This document shows, piece by piece, positions 16,361 through 24,435 of a stretch of DNA of 64,000 nucleotides. Under the pieces are notes generated by a model. It searched no databases. It had not been told where the DNA came from and saw nothing but the letters and a program-made list of their open reading frames with translations. A program made the translations under genes and the position numbers. Within the stretch, counting starts at the first letter, position 1, and each line of letters starts with the position of its first letter. This DNA comes from Sulfurimonas sp. HSL3-1 (GTDB taxonomy: Bacteria > Campylobacterota > Campylobacteria > Campylobacterales > Sulfurimonadaceae). Location: the NCBI RefSeq assembly GCF_039645995.1, contig NZ_CP147920.1, positions 310,001 through 374,000 on the forward strand, given 5' to 3'.

Positions 16361-18006
16361 CAGCGTATCCTCCGGAAGTTTTCATCAAACTGCACGAGGG
16401 GCTCACCCGCCTCGTATTCGTAGGGCTCGAAATCCACGTAGGGGATCTTGGGAAAGTTCTCCAGCGGCGGCGGAGAGGGGATATGCCACTCCAGCGTCGT
16501 CGCGTTCCAGGGGTTGGGACCGGCGTCCCGCCCCGATCGGAGCCCCCGGTAGAAGGTGTAGACGATCAGGAGCAGGCCGGATGCTATCAGCAGCGCGCCG
16601 ACCCCGGAGATCTGGTGGTAGACGGTAAAATCGGGCAGGTAGTCGAAATAGCGGCGGGGGTTGCCGAAGAAGCCGGCGAGGAACATCGGGAACCAGAGCA
16701 TATTGAACCCGACGAAGGCGAGCCCGAAGGCGATGCGCGCCAGCCCCTCGTCATAGAGCTTCCCGGTGATCTTCGGGTACCAGTAGTGCAGTCCTCCGAT
16801 AAACATGAAGATGACCCCGCCGAGGATTGTGTAGTGGAAGTGCGCCACGACGTAGTAGGTGTCGTGCAGGTGGATGTCGGGACCGATGGCGCCCAGTGTC
16901 AGGCCCGTCAGCCCGCCGACGGTGAAGTTGATGATGCTGCCCAGGATCCAGAGCATCGGCGTGGCGAGGACGATGGAACCTTTGTACATCGTCGCCACCC
17001 AGTCGAAGATCTTGACTCCCGTGGGCACCGCGACGAGGAAGGTGAGAAAAGAGAAGATGACCCGCGCGATGTCGCTCATGCCGGAGGTGTACATGTGGTG
17101 GCCCCAGACGAGGTAGCCGATGCCGGCGATGGAGGCCGAGGAGATGGCGATGGCGTGGTAGCCGAAGATGGTGCGGCGCGTGAAGGCGGGCAGCACCTCC
17201 GAGACGATGCCGAAGCCCGGAAGGATCATCAGGTAGACCGCCGGGTGGGAGTAGATCCAGAAGAGGTGCTCAAAGAGGACCGGGTCGCCCCCCTTCGTCG
17301 GGTCGAAGATCCCGATGCCCAGGGTACGTTCAAGGATGACGAGCAGCAAGGTGATCCCCACGACCGGGGTCGCGAGCACCTGGATCCACGCCGTGGCGTA
17401 GAGGCCCCAGATAAAGAGCGGCATCTTGAAAAAGCCCATGCCGGGGGCGCGCAGCCGGTGGATGGTGACGATGAAATTGAGCCCCGTCAGGATCGACGAC
17501 AGGCCCAGGATAAAGGCGGCGCTCAACGTCGAGAGCACATGCGCGTCGGTACGGATGCTGTAGGGCGCATAGAAGGTCCAACCCGTGTCGGCGAACCCCT
17601 GCCCCGTGACCAGGGAGGAGATCCCCAGGATCACGCCGAGGACGTAGAACCAGAACGAAATGAGGTTGAGCCGGGGGAAGGAGACGTCGTGCGCGCCCAG
17701 CATCAGCGGCAGCAGAAAGTTGCCAAGCGTAGCGGGGATCCCGGGGACGATGAACAGAAAGATCATCGTCACGCCGTGGAAGGTGAAAAGCTCGTTGTAG
17801 GTCTGCGGTTCGAGGAACTGGGCCCCGGGGGCGAACAGCTCCGCACGCATCGTCAGCGCGGCGCCCACTGCGAGGAAAAAGAGCGTGAACATCAGCACCA
17901 TATACATCAGGCCGATGCGCTTGTGGTCGATGCTGAAGATCCACTGCAAAACGGGGTTGCGGAGATGGCCGAAGAGGGTATGGGTTTCGTGGTAGAAGCT
18001 AGGCAT
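16360..18006 (-). CDS. coxA: Haem-copper oxidase subunit I, A2-class (caa3-type)
   Basis: A 548-residue catalytic subunit with about twelve membrane helices. Active-site residues are visible: H254 and the cross-linked Y258 in YSHPAVY, a CuB His pair in GHHMYTSG, and the haem ligands in VAHFHYTILG. A1-class enzymes have a D-channel glutamate (HPEVY) here; this protein has the YSHP motif of A2-class oxidases such as Thermus caa3. It reduces O2 to water using electrons from cytochrome c through the CuA/haem-bearing CoxB. Most Campylobacterota rely on cbb3 oxidases, so this is notable. The gene overlaps the SCO gene by 8 nt. Confidence 0.96.
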   Translation of the reverse strand: MPSFYHETHTLFGHLRNPVLQWIFSIDHKRIGLMYMVLMFTLFFLAVGAALTMRAELFAPGAQFLEPQTYNELFTFHGVTMIFLFIVPGIPATLGNFLLPLMLGAHDVSFPRLNLISFWFYVLGVILGISSLVTGQGFADTGWTFYAPYSIRTDAHVLSTLSAAFILGLSSILTGLNFIVTIHRLRAPGMGFFKMPLFIWGLYATAWIQVLATPVVGITLLLVILERTLGIGIFDPTKGGDPVLFEHLFWIYSHPAVYLMILPGFGIVSEVLPAFTRRTIFGYHAIAISSASIAGIGYLVWGHHMYTSGMSDIARVIFSFLTFLVAVPTGVKIFDWVATMYKGSIVLATPMLWILGSIINFTVGGLTGLTLGAIGPDIHLHDTYYVVAHFHYTILGGVIFMFIGGLHYWYPKITGKLYDEGLARIAFGLAFVGFNMLWFPMFLAGFFGNPRRYFDYLPDFTVYHQISGVGALLIASGLLLIVYTFYRGLRSGRDAGPNPWNATTLEWHIPSPPPLENFPKIPYVDFEPYEYEAGEPLVQFDENFRRIR

Positions 18007-18832
18007 TTTTGTCCTCCATGGAACGCTTTTTTCTGCCGGAGAGCACCAGGTAGAGGAAGAAGCCGGCCAGGATCAGCGTCAGGGCGATGGCCCCGAACTT
18101 TTCGGCGGCAAAAACGTAGGTCTTGTTCTTCGGATCGAAGGCGAAACAGAAAAGCAGCCCCTTGGCGATGGTGGGGCGTACTTTTCCCTGCGTGGCTTCC
18201 ATCAGTGCCATCTGGATATCAAAGGGGAGCTGCTGGATTCCGTTGAGGTAGCGGGTGATCTTCCCTTCGGGCGACAGGGCGACGAGCACGGCGGGATGGA
18301 CATACTCCTCCATGCCGTTCGGTCCGACCTGTTTTTCGTATTGGAAGCCGACGGCATCGGTCACCTTTCGGATGTTTTCGTCCCTGCCGGTCAGAAAGGT
18401 CCAGGCGGCGGGGTCGAAGGGACGGGGCATGGAGGCGAGGAGGTTCGCTTTTTTCTTGGCCGCGTCGGCAGGCCCTTCGTCGGGGTTGAAACTGAGGGTG
18501 ATGATCTTATACTCTTTGCCTTCGGCCAGTTTGACCATCGTGAGGTTCTGGGCCAGGTCGTTGAGCTGAGGGGTGCAGAGGCCGGGACAGCCGTAGTAGT
18601 TGAGGGTGAGAATGGCCGGTTTGCCGTCCAAGACCTCCCCGAGCGTGACACGGTGCCCCTCGTCATCGACAAAGGGGACATCCAGCGGCAGCTGTCCGGC
18701 GGGATGTTCGATCATCCCCAGCGTGGGCGGTGTATCGGCGTAGCCTGCCGCGGCACAGAGCAGAAGGCACGCGAACCAGTAGAGCGGCAGCGCAATCGGG
18801 TGGGTCTTTTTTCGTCGTATACCGGCGGACAT
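17999..18832 (-). CDS. SCO1/SenC copper chaperone for the oxidase
   Basis: A 277-residue membrane-anchored thioredoxin-fold protein that delivers copper or disulphide chemistry to the CuA site of subunit II. It has an N-terminal signal/anchor (about 12-30), the copper motif CPGLC (YYGCPGLCTPQ) near residue 90, and a C-terminal membrane helix (about 247-265). The ATG at 18832 is chosen because AGGAG lies upstream and the signal peptide starts there; the frame is open further to 18946. First gene of the SCO-coxA-coxC-coxD-coxB-ctaB operon, which ties copper homeostasis to oxidase assembly. Confidence 0.92.
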   Translation of the reverse strand: MSAGIRRKKTHPIALPLYWFACLLLCAAAGYADTPPTLGMIEHPAGQLPLDVPFVDDEGHRVTLGEVLDGKPAILTLNYYGCPGLCTPQLNDLAQNLTMVKLAEGKEYKIITLSFNPDEGPADAAKKKANLLASMPRPFDPAAWTFLTGRDENIRKVTDAVGFQYEKQVGPNGMEEYVHPAVLVALSPEGKITRYLNGIQQLPFDIQMALMEATQGKVRPTIAKGLLFCFAFDPKNKTYVFAAEKFGAIALTLILAGFFLYLVLSGRKKRSMEDKNA

Positions 18833-19077
18833 GGGATGGTCTCCTTGTGAACAACGTCGAAATGATGGTCGTGATAGAGGCCTTATAGTCGTCGGCCCGA
18901 TAAAACTGTTGGATTCCCCTCCGGCATTCCCGAGGCGGAAATGCATTTTTTTGATCCGGAAACCGGAATGGCATTATTCGGATTTCTAATACTATGCTAA
19001 CGAGAAAAACCAAAAGAAATCTTTGGTATCTCGTCTAGTTTTGGCGTGCCCCGTTTCGTTTCAATCCTAACGGGGGT

Positions 19078-21198
19078 CTAGATCGTGCAGTAGTCCTTGT
19101 GCACTTCCCTGCTCTTGGCAAAAGGATCGATGGAGAGAAGGAAGACCGGGAGCAGGAGCAGGTCGGTGGCGAGGGAGAGGGTGATGAGCTCAGCGCCGAA
19201 CCTGCCGATATCCCGGAGGCTCTGGACCGGTGTCATCATCAGTGAGGCAAAGAAGATTACGAGGACAAAAGCGCCGATGACGACGGGGACGGCGCCGTAG
19301 AAGAAGGTGATCTCCAGGGCGTGTTTGCGGCTGCGTCCGAAGAAGCGGGCGCGGAAATATTTGAAGGCGAAGTGGACCGTCGCGTCAGAGCCGAGCCCGA
19401 CGGAGATGGACATCGCAATGAGCATCTCGAGGTTGACGGGGGTGTCCAGCAGCTCCATCGCCAGGCCGAACCATGCGATGGGGATGGCATTGGTGATGAA
19501 ACCGATGTAGATCATCCGTCCCGATCCGAAGATGATCCCCATGATCAGTCCGATAATGACGAGGGCCGTAAAGAGCGAGGCGGCCAGCACGACGATCTGC
19601 TGCTGCTTGGCGCTGCGCACGAGGGTCTGGACGTCACTGAAGTGCAGGGGAAGCGCCGCGTAGTTGCGCAGATAGGTCAGCAGTGCTGCCGTATCGATGC
19701 CGGGTTCCATAAAGAGCGTCAGTTTGAGGGTCTGCTTCTCGTCATTGAAGTAGCGCTGGTTGAGGTCGTACATGTCGATAAAGAAGAGCGCGCGCAGGAT
19801 CGCCTGGTCATCAAGGAGCTCCCCCGGGGCCTCCGCCTGGTGGATAAGCCGCAGCAGTGATGCGACGCTGTCGACCCGGTCTACACTGGGAAAGCGGGCG
19901 GTCAGTTCCGAGGCAAGGGTGTCGATCTTGGCCACGGTGACGGGGTCGATCTCATCAAAGGGGACGGTGAGCACGAGGGTACGGCCGCTCTGACCGGGGG
20001 AGAGAAGCAGGTCGGAGCGGGTCAGGAAAAGGCTGAGCCCCAGCAGCAGGATCCCGATGGTGACAAGATTGAGCAGGCGCAGGAGTTTGGGGTTGTAGTC
20101 CAGTTCCCGGCTGACAAAGTAGTAGACGGGGCGGGTAAAACGCACCCGGGGGTGGCGGACACGGAAGTAGCTGAGCAGGGCGATCAGCAGCGTCGTGTTG
20201 AGCAGCAGGGCGATGAGGGAGGCACCGATGATACTGATACTGAGCATCCGGACGATCTCGTTCTCCGAAAAGAGCAGCGTTCCCAGCCCCACGGCGGTGA
20301 TGACGGTGGTCCAGAGCGCCGGCGTCACGGTACGGTTGAGGGATTTGAGCAGGGCCCGGTGGGAGTCGTCGCGGTACTGTGTGACATGCCACCGGTAGTA
20401 GAAGTAGAGGTAGTCGACAAGGGCGATGGCAATAATGATCAGGCCCAGGGCGAGATGCAGTTCGTGCAGACCGGTGATGAGGTAGACGAGCTCGAAGGTG
20501 AAGAGCAGGGTACCCGAGACGATGACGAGGGCGGCGAAGGCGGAGACGTAGTTGTGGAAGATGATCCGGAAAAAAAGGATGATGGCGAGAACGATCAGCC
20601 CCAGGAAAAACAGGGTCTGCCGATAGCCGAAGCTGCTGTCGGTCTCATCGAGCGTATAGGCGAAGGGAATGGAGAGCTGCACGTCCGCCAGCCGCTCATC
20701 CCCATAGAGGTAGAAATCGAAGGCGCCGAAGTCCTCCGTGACGTAGCGGCGGTAGGCGTCGGGCAGGGCCCGGATAAACGCATAGGCCTGGGCGGCATTG
20801 AGTTCGGAGAGGGGAAGGGCCTTGATGAGTGACGAACCCTCGGTCGCCTTGTCGTTGTAGATGTAGCGGCTGCTGAAAAGCGAATCGACGTGACGTACCC
20901 CTTTTATCTGTGTCAGCCGCACATGCAGCGCCGTCAGTTTCGCTTTGGTGTCGTCGTCGAACCGGTTGACGTAAACGCGCAGGTGCTGCACGTTCTCAGG
21001 CACGATGCCCAGGGCCTTCGTCATGGCCAGCTCCTGCGAACCCCCCAGCCAGAAACGCTGGTCACTGAGAACAAAACTGAAGCGCTCCAGGGCAAGTGTC
21101 AGCAGGGCGAGGAGCAGGAACAGTGCGATGACGGCGGCACGATTGCGGGTGACGAAGGTGACATAGCGGCTGACTTTGGGGGTATCGTGGTGTCTCAT
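19078..21198 (-). CDS. RND-superfamily exporter (MMPL-like)
   Basis: A 706-residue membrane protein of the MMPL/RND exporter type. It has an N-terminal helix (about 18-38), a periplasmic domain of roughly 150 residues, a five- to six-helix bundle (about 180-350), a second domain, and a C-terminal bundle. Single-chain RND proteins of this size usually export lipids, hopanoids or other hydrophobic compounds. No adaptor or outer-membrane channel is adjacent. The start codon overlaps the stop codon of a periplasmic thioredoxin-fold protein, so the two are co-translated. Substrate unknown. Confidence 0.8.
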   Translation of the reverse strand: MRHHDTPKVSRYVTFVTRNRAAVIALFLLLALLTLALERFSFVLSDQRFWLGGSQELAMTKALGIVPENVQHLRVYVNRFDDDTKAKLTALHVRLTQIKGVRHVDSLFSSRYIYNDKATEGSSLIKALPLSELNAAQAYAFIRALPDAYRRYVTEDFGAFDFYLYGDERLADVQLSIPFAYTLDETDSSFGYRQTLFFLGLIVLAIILFFRIIFHNYVSAFAALVIVSGTLLFTFELVYLITGLHELHLALGLIIIAIALVDYLYFYYRWHVTQYRDDSHRALLKSLNRTVTPALWTTVITAVGLGTLLFSENEIVRMLSISIIGASLIALLLNTTLLIALLSYFRVRHPRVRFTRPVYYFVSRELDYNPKLLRLLNLVTIGILLLGLSLFLTRSDLLLSPGQSGRTLVLTVPFDEIDPVTVAKIDTLASELTARFPSVDRVDSVASLLRLIHQAEAPGELLDDQAILRALFFIDMYDLNQRYFNDEKQTLKLTLFMEPGIDTAALLTYLRNYAALPLHFSDVQTLVRSAKQQQIVVLAASLFTALVIIGLIMGIIFGSGRMIYIGFITNAIPIAWFGLAMELLDTPVNLEMLIAMSISVGLGSDATVHFAFKYFRARFFGRSRKHALEITFFYGAVPVVIGAFVLVIFFASLMMTPVQSLRDIGRFGAELITLSLATDLLLLPVFLLSIDPFAKSREVHKDYCTI

Positions 21199-21683
21199 GG
21201 CTGCTTCTTTTTGTCGAGGATAAGGTAGGGGCGTTTGTCGACGCCGATCTGCTCCGCCGCTTTCCTGATACGGGTGACTTTAACATGGATGGCCGGCGGG
21301 GTGAGGCGGTTGAGTTTGGGCAGAGCAGAACGCCTCAGCATATAATCGAGCATCGCCTCTTTGGGACGGGGGGCGTTGTAGATGGCGTTGATGACGGCCC
21401 CGGACTTGAACATGGGATGGGCGTAGAGAAAAAAGTAGTAGTGGTAGCGCCGCTGCATCTTGTCGCTCTCCGTGATCATCCCGACGAAGTCCCGTGAATG
21501 GGGACAGCGCGGATCGATAAAGGCGTAGACGTCCGTCGGCCCGTTGCCCAGCTCGATGGCGTCGCCCTTGATAGCAAACAGAAGGGGCAGCACTTCGCTC
21601 AGCGGTTTTTTGACGGTTGCCCCGGCGGCATACGGGGCGGTAAACAGCAGAACCGAAAGGAGGCTGAACAACAGAAATTTCAT
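21195..21683 (-). CDS. Periplasmic thioredoxin-fold protein, DsbC-like (CPHS)
   Basis: A 162-residue protein with a signal peptide (1 to about 21). An N-terminal segment (LLFAIKGDAIELGNG) is followed by a thioredoxin-like strand carrying DPRCPHS (about residues 57-63), where DsbC/DsbG proteins have CxxC. The second Cys of the active pair is replaced by Ser, so a monothiol or structural role is likely. It lacks a cis-Pro motif clear enough to confirm activity. The gene overlaps the RND exporter start by 4 nt, suggesting joint function. Exact role unknown. Confidence 0.65.
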   Translation of the reverse strand: MKFLLFSLLSVLLFTAPYAAGATVKKPLSEVLPLLFAIKGDAIELGNGPTDVYAFIDPRCPHSRDFVGMITESDKMQRRYHYYFFLYAHPMFKSGAVINAIYNAPRPKEAMLDYMLRRSALPKLNRLTPPAIHVKVTRIRKAAEQIGVDKRPYLILDKKKQP

Positions 21684-21815
21684 GCTAAGTGACGATTATA
21701 GTATACCTTCTTCCCATTTACCTGTATAAATAGAACAAATAGGTGGCAGCGGGAGGGGTTTCGTTAACCTAAAGTGCTACAATAATAGGCAATTCAAACG
21801 GCAGCAGGAGAGAGT

Positions 21816-22811
21816 ATGGATCAAGTTTACAACCTGGCGATCATCGGGGCAGGCCCCGCGGGGATCGCCGCAGCAGTGGAGAGCTACCTGCTGGGGATGC
21901 GTGACATCATCATCCTGGAGAAGGGCCAGAGCCATAACGAGACGATCCGCAAGTACTACAAAGACAACAAGCGCGTCGACAAGGATTGGCAGGGGCAGAA
22001 GGTCGAGCTCGACGGCAACATCTATTTTATCGACGGCACAAAAGAGAGTACGCTTGATTTTTTCGATGAGGTGCTGGCGAAGCACTCGGTGAAACTGCAG
22101 CCGCAGACGGAGGTGCAGAAGATCGTCAGAGGCGACGACGGCATCTTCGACGTCATGGTCCCCGGCGGCAGCATCCGGGCCCGCTACGTCGTCGTCACCA
22201 TCGGCCGGATGGGCAAACCGAACAAACCCGACTACAAGATCCCGCCCGCGATCCGCAAACAGGTCAACTACACCCTCGATGATGTCGGTGAGGGCGAGAA
22301 GATCCTCGTTGTCGGCGGGGGCGATTCGGCGGTCGAGTACGCCGTCGACCTGGCTGCGAAAAACGACGTGGCCATCTGCTACCGCCGCGCAACGTTTCGC
22401 CGCGCCAACCCCACGAACCAGACCGACATCGCCAACGCCATCGCCCACGGCGAGGTACGCCCTATTCTCAATACGAACATCGAAGGGCTCGAAGAGGATG
22501 CGGGCAAGGTGAAAGTGCTGTTCGAAGAGCGCGAACCGGAGAATTTCGACCGCGTCATCTACGCCATCGGCGGGACAACGCCGAGTGCCTTCCTCACCGG
22601 GTCGGGCATCGGTATCGAAGAGGGGTGCCCTGTTCATGACGAGAACTACGAGAGCGACGTCCCGGGCATCTTTGTCGCGGGGGATATTACCCAGGAACGC
22701 GGCGGCTCCATCGCCCTGGGGCTTAACCACGGGTTCTATATCGCGCGGCACATCCTCGACAACGACAAGACGCTTCGCCGTGATGACGACGTCATCAAGC
22801 GGTTGGATTAG
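21816..22811 (+). CDS. fqrB: NAD(P)H-dependent flavoprotein, FqrB-like (flavodoxin reductase)
   Basis: A 331-residue thioredoxin-reductase-fold oxidoreductase. The FAD site is GAGPAG at residues 11-16 and the NAD(P) site is GGGDSAVEY near residue 167. The redox CxxC of thioredoxin reductases is absent. The stretch TIRKYYKDNKRVDKDW after the first beta-alpha-beta unit is, from memory, characteristic of the Campylobacterota FqrB group, which couples NADPH to flavodoxin and pyruvate:acceptor oxidoreductase. A TACAAT -10-like element lies about 40 bp upstream. The gene ends directly at repeat copy B. Assignment to FqrB is likely but by eye only. Confidence 0.7.
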   Translation: MDQVYNLAIIGAGPAGIAAAVESYLLGMRDIIILEKGQSHNETIRKYYKDNKRVDKDWQGQKVELDGNIYFIDGTKESTLDFFDEVLAKHSVKLQPQTEVQKIVRGDDGIFDVMVPGGSIRARYVVVTIGRMGKPNKPDYKIPPAIRKQVNYTLDDVGEGEKILVVGGGDSAVEYAVDLAAKNDVAICYRRATFRRANPTNQTDIANAIAHGEVRPILNTNIEGLEEDAGKVKVLFEEREPENFDRVIYAIGGTTPSAFLTGSGIGIEEGCPVHDENYESDVPGIFVAGDITQERGGSIALGLNHGFYIARHILDNDKTLRRDDDVIKRLD

Positions 22812-22968
22812 AGGGGATTGTTCCCCTTTTTCTTTACCCGTGTAAAGAAGAAGCCGAACCGGGAAGAAGAAAGCACGAAAGGCTGCCGCTTTCGGGACAT
22901 TCCACTCCCCGGTGATCCGCTCGATACGCTAATGACTGTTTTTGACTTGACAGCAGAAACAGATACTT
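22812..22968 (+). repeat. Dispersed three-hairpin repeat, copy B, with terminator
   Basis: Starts one base after the fqrB stop codon. Hairpin T is AGGGG (22812-22816) with CCCCT (22823-22827) running into five T residues, which makes a plausible intrinsic terminator. Hairpin 1 pairs TTCTTTAC (22830-22837) with GTAAAGAA (22842-22849). Hairpin 2 pairs CGAAAG (22876-22881) with CTTTCG (22889-22894). Same order as copy A at 13036, with the stems conserved by compensating changes. Confidence 0.75.
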
Positions 22969-22976
22969 GCATCCTT

Positions 22977-23016
22977 CACTTAGCACTTAGCACTTAGCAC
23001 TTAGCACTTAGCACTA
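22977..23016. repeat. 7-bp tandem repeat (CACTTAG x5)
   Basis: Five perfect head-to-tail copies of CACTTAG (22977-23011) followed by a partial sixth. The array ends at the stop codon of the Memo-family gene (minus strand, stop at 23014-23016) and follows repeat copy B. Because 7 is not a multiple of 3, it places stop codons in several frames. Confidence 0.9.
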
Positions 23017-23793
23017 ATAAAACACAGCAGATGTATATCCCACGACGTTGCTCGTATCCTTGGTCGCCCAGCTGCTGGTGCGGTAGTCGAGGAGCTTGAC
23101 GTTGAGGTCGTCGTTCTGCGCGGCGATCAGCACACCCTCGACCCCGATGGCACCGCAGGCTTCGCATCCCGAATGCATCATGGAGGGTTCGCGTTTGTCG
23201 ATGGCGTTCAGGCAGATATTGTCGAGCCTGTTTGCCTCCTCCTCCGTATAGAAGTGGCTCAGGTCCGTACTGATGACGACGATGTTCTCTTCATCTTTGA
23301 GCAGATCGGTAATGATGGCGCCGAGGGTTTTCGGGTCGAAGGCGCCGTAGACCATCTCCACGACCTCAAGTTGTGGGGCATAATGCTTGATAAAAGGCAT
23401 CTGAACCTCCGTCGAGTGTTCCATGTGCATCGCCGGCTCGAACGCCAGCCTGTAGGTCTCCTTCAGACGTTCGGCATACGCCTTGTCGATGGTCAGCGCC
23501 CCCAGCGGGGTGGCGAACTCGTCGAAGAGGGAGACGCTCATCCCGTGAAAGGCGACACGGTGCGAAGGGCCGATGACGATGGCGCGTTTGGCGCTGCTGT
23601 GACGCAGCTGTTCAAAGGCAAGGTGTGCGGTGAAGCCGGAGTACATGTACCCCGCATGGGGAACGATCAGCGCCCGCGGCGTTTCGGGGACGTCAACGTT
23701 CCCCATCTCTTCGAACGCTTTGAAAAAGCGCTCGATCTCGGAAGCCTGGGCCGGGTAGAAGGAGCCGGCATGTGCGGTGGTGCGTGCGCTCAT
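23014..23793 (-). CDS. Memo-family protein (AmmeMemoRadiSam system protein B)
   Basis: A 259-residue MEMO1-family protein, related in fold to extradiol dioxygenases. Conserved blocks: HAGSFYP (about 8-14), PHAGYMYSG (about 46-54), IGPSH (about 74-78), the EHSTEVQMPF segment and STDLSHF. These supply the His and Asp metal-site residues of the family. The start overlaps the AMMECR1-domain gene (ATGA). Memo, AMMECR1 and a radical-SAM enzyme are often encoded together in bacteria; the radical-SAM member is not in this window. Biochemical role unknown. Confidence 0.93.
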   Translation of the reverse strand: MSARTTAHAGSFYPAQASEIERFFKAFEEMGNVDVPETPRALIVPHAGYMYSGFTAHLAFEQLRHSSAKRAIVIGPSHRVAFHGMSVSLFDEFATPLGALTIDKAYAERLKETYRLAFEPAMHMEHSTEVQMPFIKHYAPQLEVVEMVYGAFDPKTLGAIITDLLKDEENIVVISTDLSHFYTEEEANRLDNICLNAIDKREPSMMHSGCEACGAIGVEGVLIAAQNDDLNVKLLDYRTSSWATKDTSNVVGYTSAVFY

Positions 23794-24371
23794 AGCACAC
23801 CTCCTGTTTGAAGCGGGGCATCCTCGAAATGCTCCGCCTGGTAGGTGAAGATCTCGGGATGGTGGTTGAGGACGTCCGTCCCCAGGCCGGCCTTGAGGCC
23901 GAGGTGGGCAAAGAAGGCATCGAAATCGGGCAGCTCCTCCCAGACCTGCGGCAGGAAGGTGGCGCTGCGGCCCCCCAGCTGCAGAATGACCCCGTCGACG
24001 TTCGGGCGGATCTTGCGGCGCAGGTCGGCAGCATCGTCATAGGGGAGGTTCTCCGGGACACTCAGGAGCGACACCTCGACACTGCAGCGGCGGTATTCGC
24101 GGTCGGTCAGCGACGCAAAGCGGGGGTCGCTGAAGGCCGCCGATTTGGCGTTGGCGATGACATCTTCGTAGAGCGAGGTGTGCGGGATGATGGAACCGAT
24201 GCAGCCGCGCAATGTCTTGCCCCCGATTTTGAGGGTGACGAAGGTGGCGCGGGGTTCGTCCAGTTCCGGGAATTGTGCCACCAGTTCGGCTTTGTTAAAC
24301 GGGAAAGGTTCGCCGAACGCCGATGTAATCGCTGCGCGTGCGAGCTGCAGCAGGAGGGTCTGAAGCGTCAT
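23790..24371 (-). CDS. AMMECR1-domain protein (AmmeMemoRadiSam system protein A)
   Basis: A 193-residue AMMECR1-domain protein. The family signature appears as FVTLKIGGKTLRGCIGS (about residues 45-61) followed by DPRFASLT and the EVSLLSVPENL strand. The second ATG at 24371 is chosen because AAGGAG lies just upstream, inside the alternative five-residue extension from 24386. It is translationally coupled to the Memo gene. Function is not known. Confidence 0.92.
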   Translation of the reverse strand: MTLQTLLLQLARAAITSAFGEPFPFNKAELVAQFPELDEPRATFVTLKIGGKTLRGCIGSIIPHTSLYEDVIANAKSAAFSDPRFASLTDREYRRCSVEVSLLSVPENLPYDDAADLRRKIRPNVDGVILQLGGRSATFLPQVWEELPDFDAFFAHLGLKAGLGTDVLNHHPEIFTYQAEHFEDAPLQTGGVL

Positions 24372-24435
24372 AGCCGTCTCCTTCATGCCATATCAGACGA
24401 TTATAGCACAAAACAATGTTACGATAGGTAGCAGA

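Noticed and set aside
16333-18246. A 637-codon open frame on the plus strand across coxA.
   Set aside because: Antisense shadow of coxA; its Arg/Asp/Gly-rich composition is typical of the wrong strand.
22977-23016. CACTTAG array as a CRISPR.
   Set aside because: Unit of 7 bp without spacers; a simple tandem repeat. No cas genes in the window.
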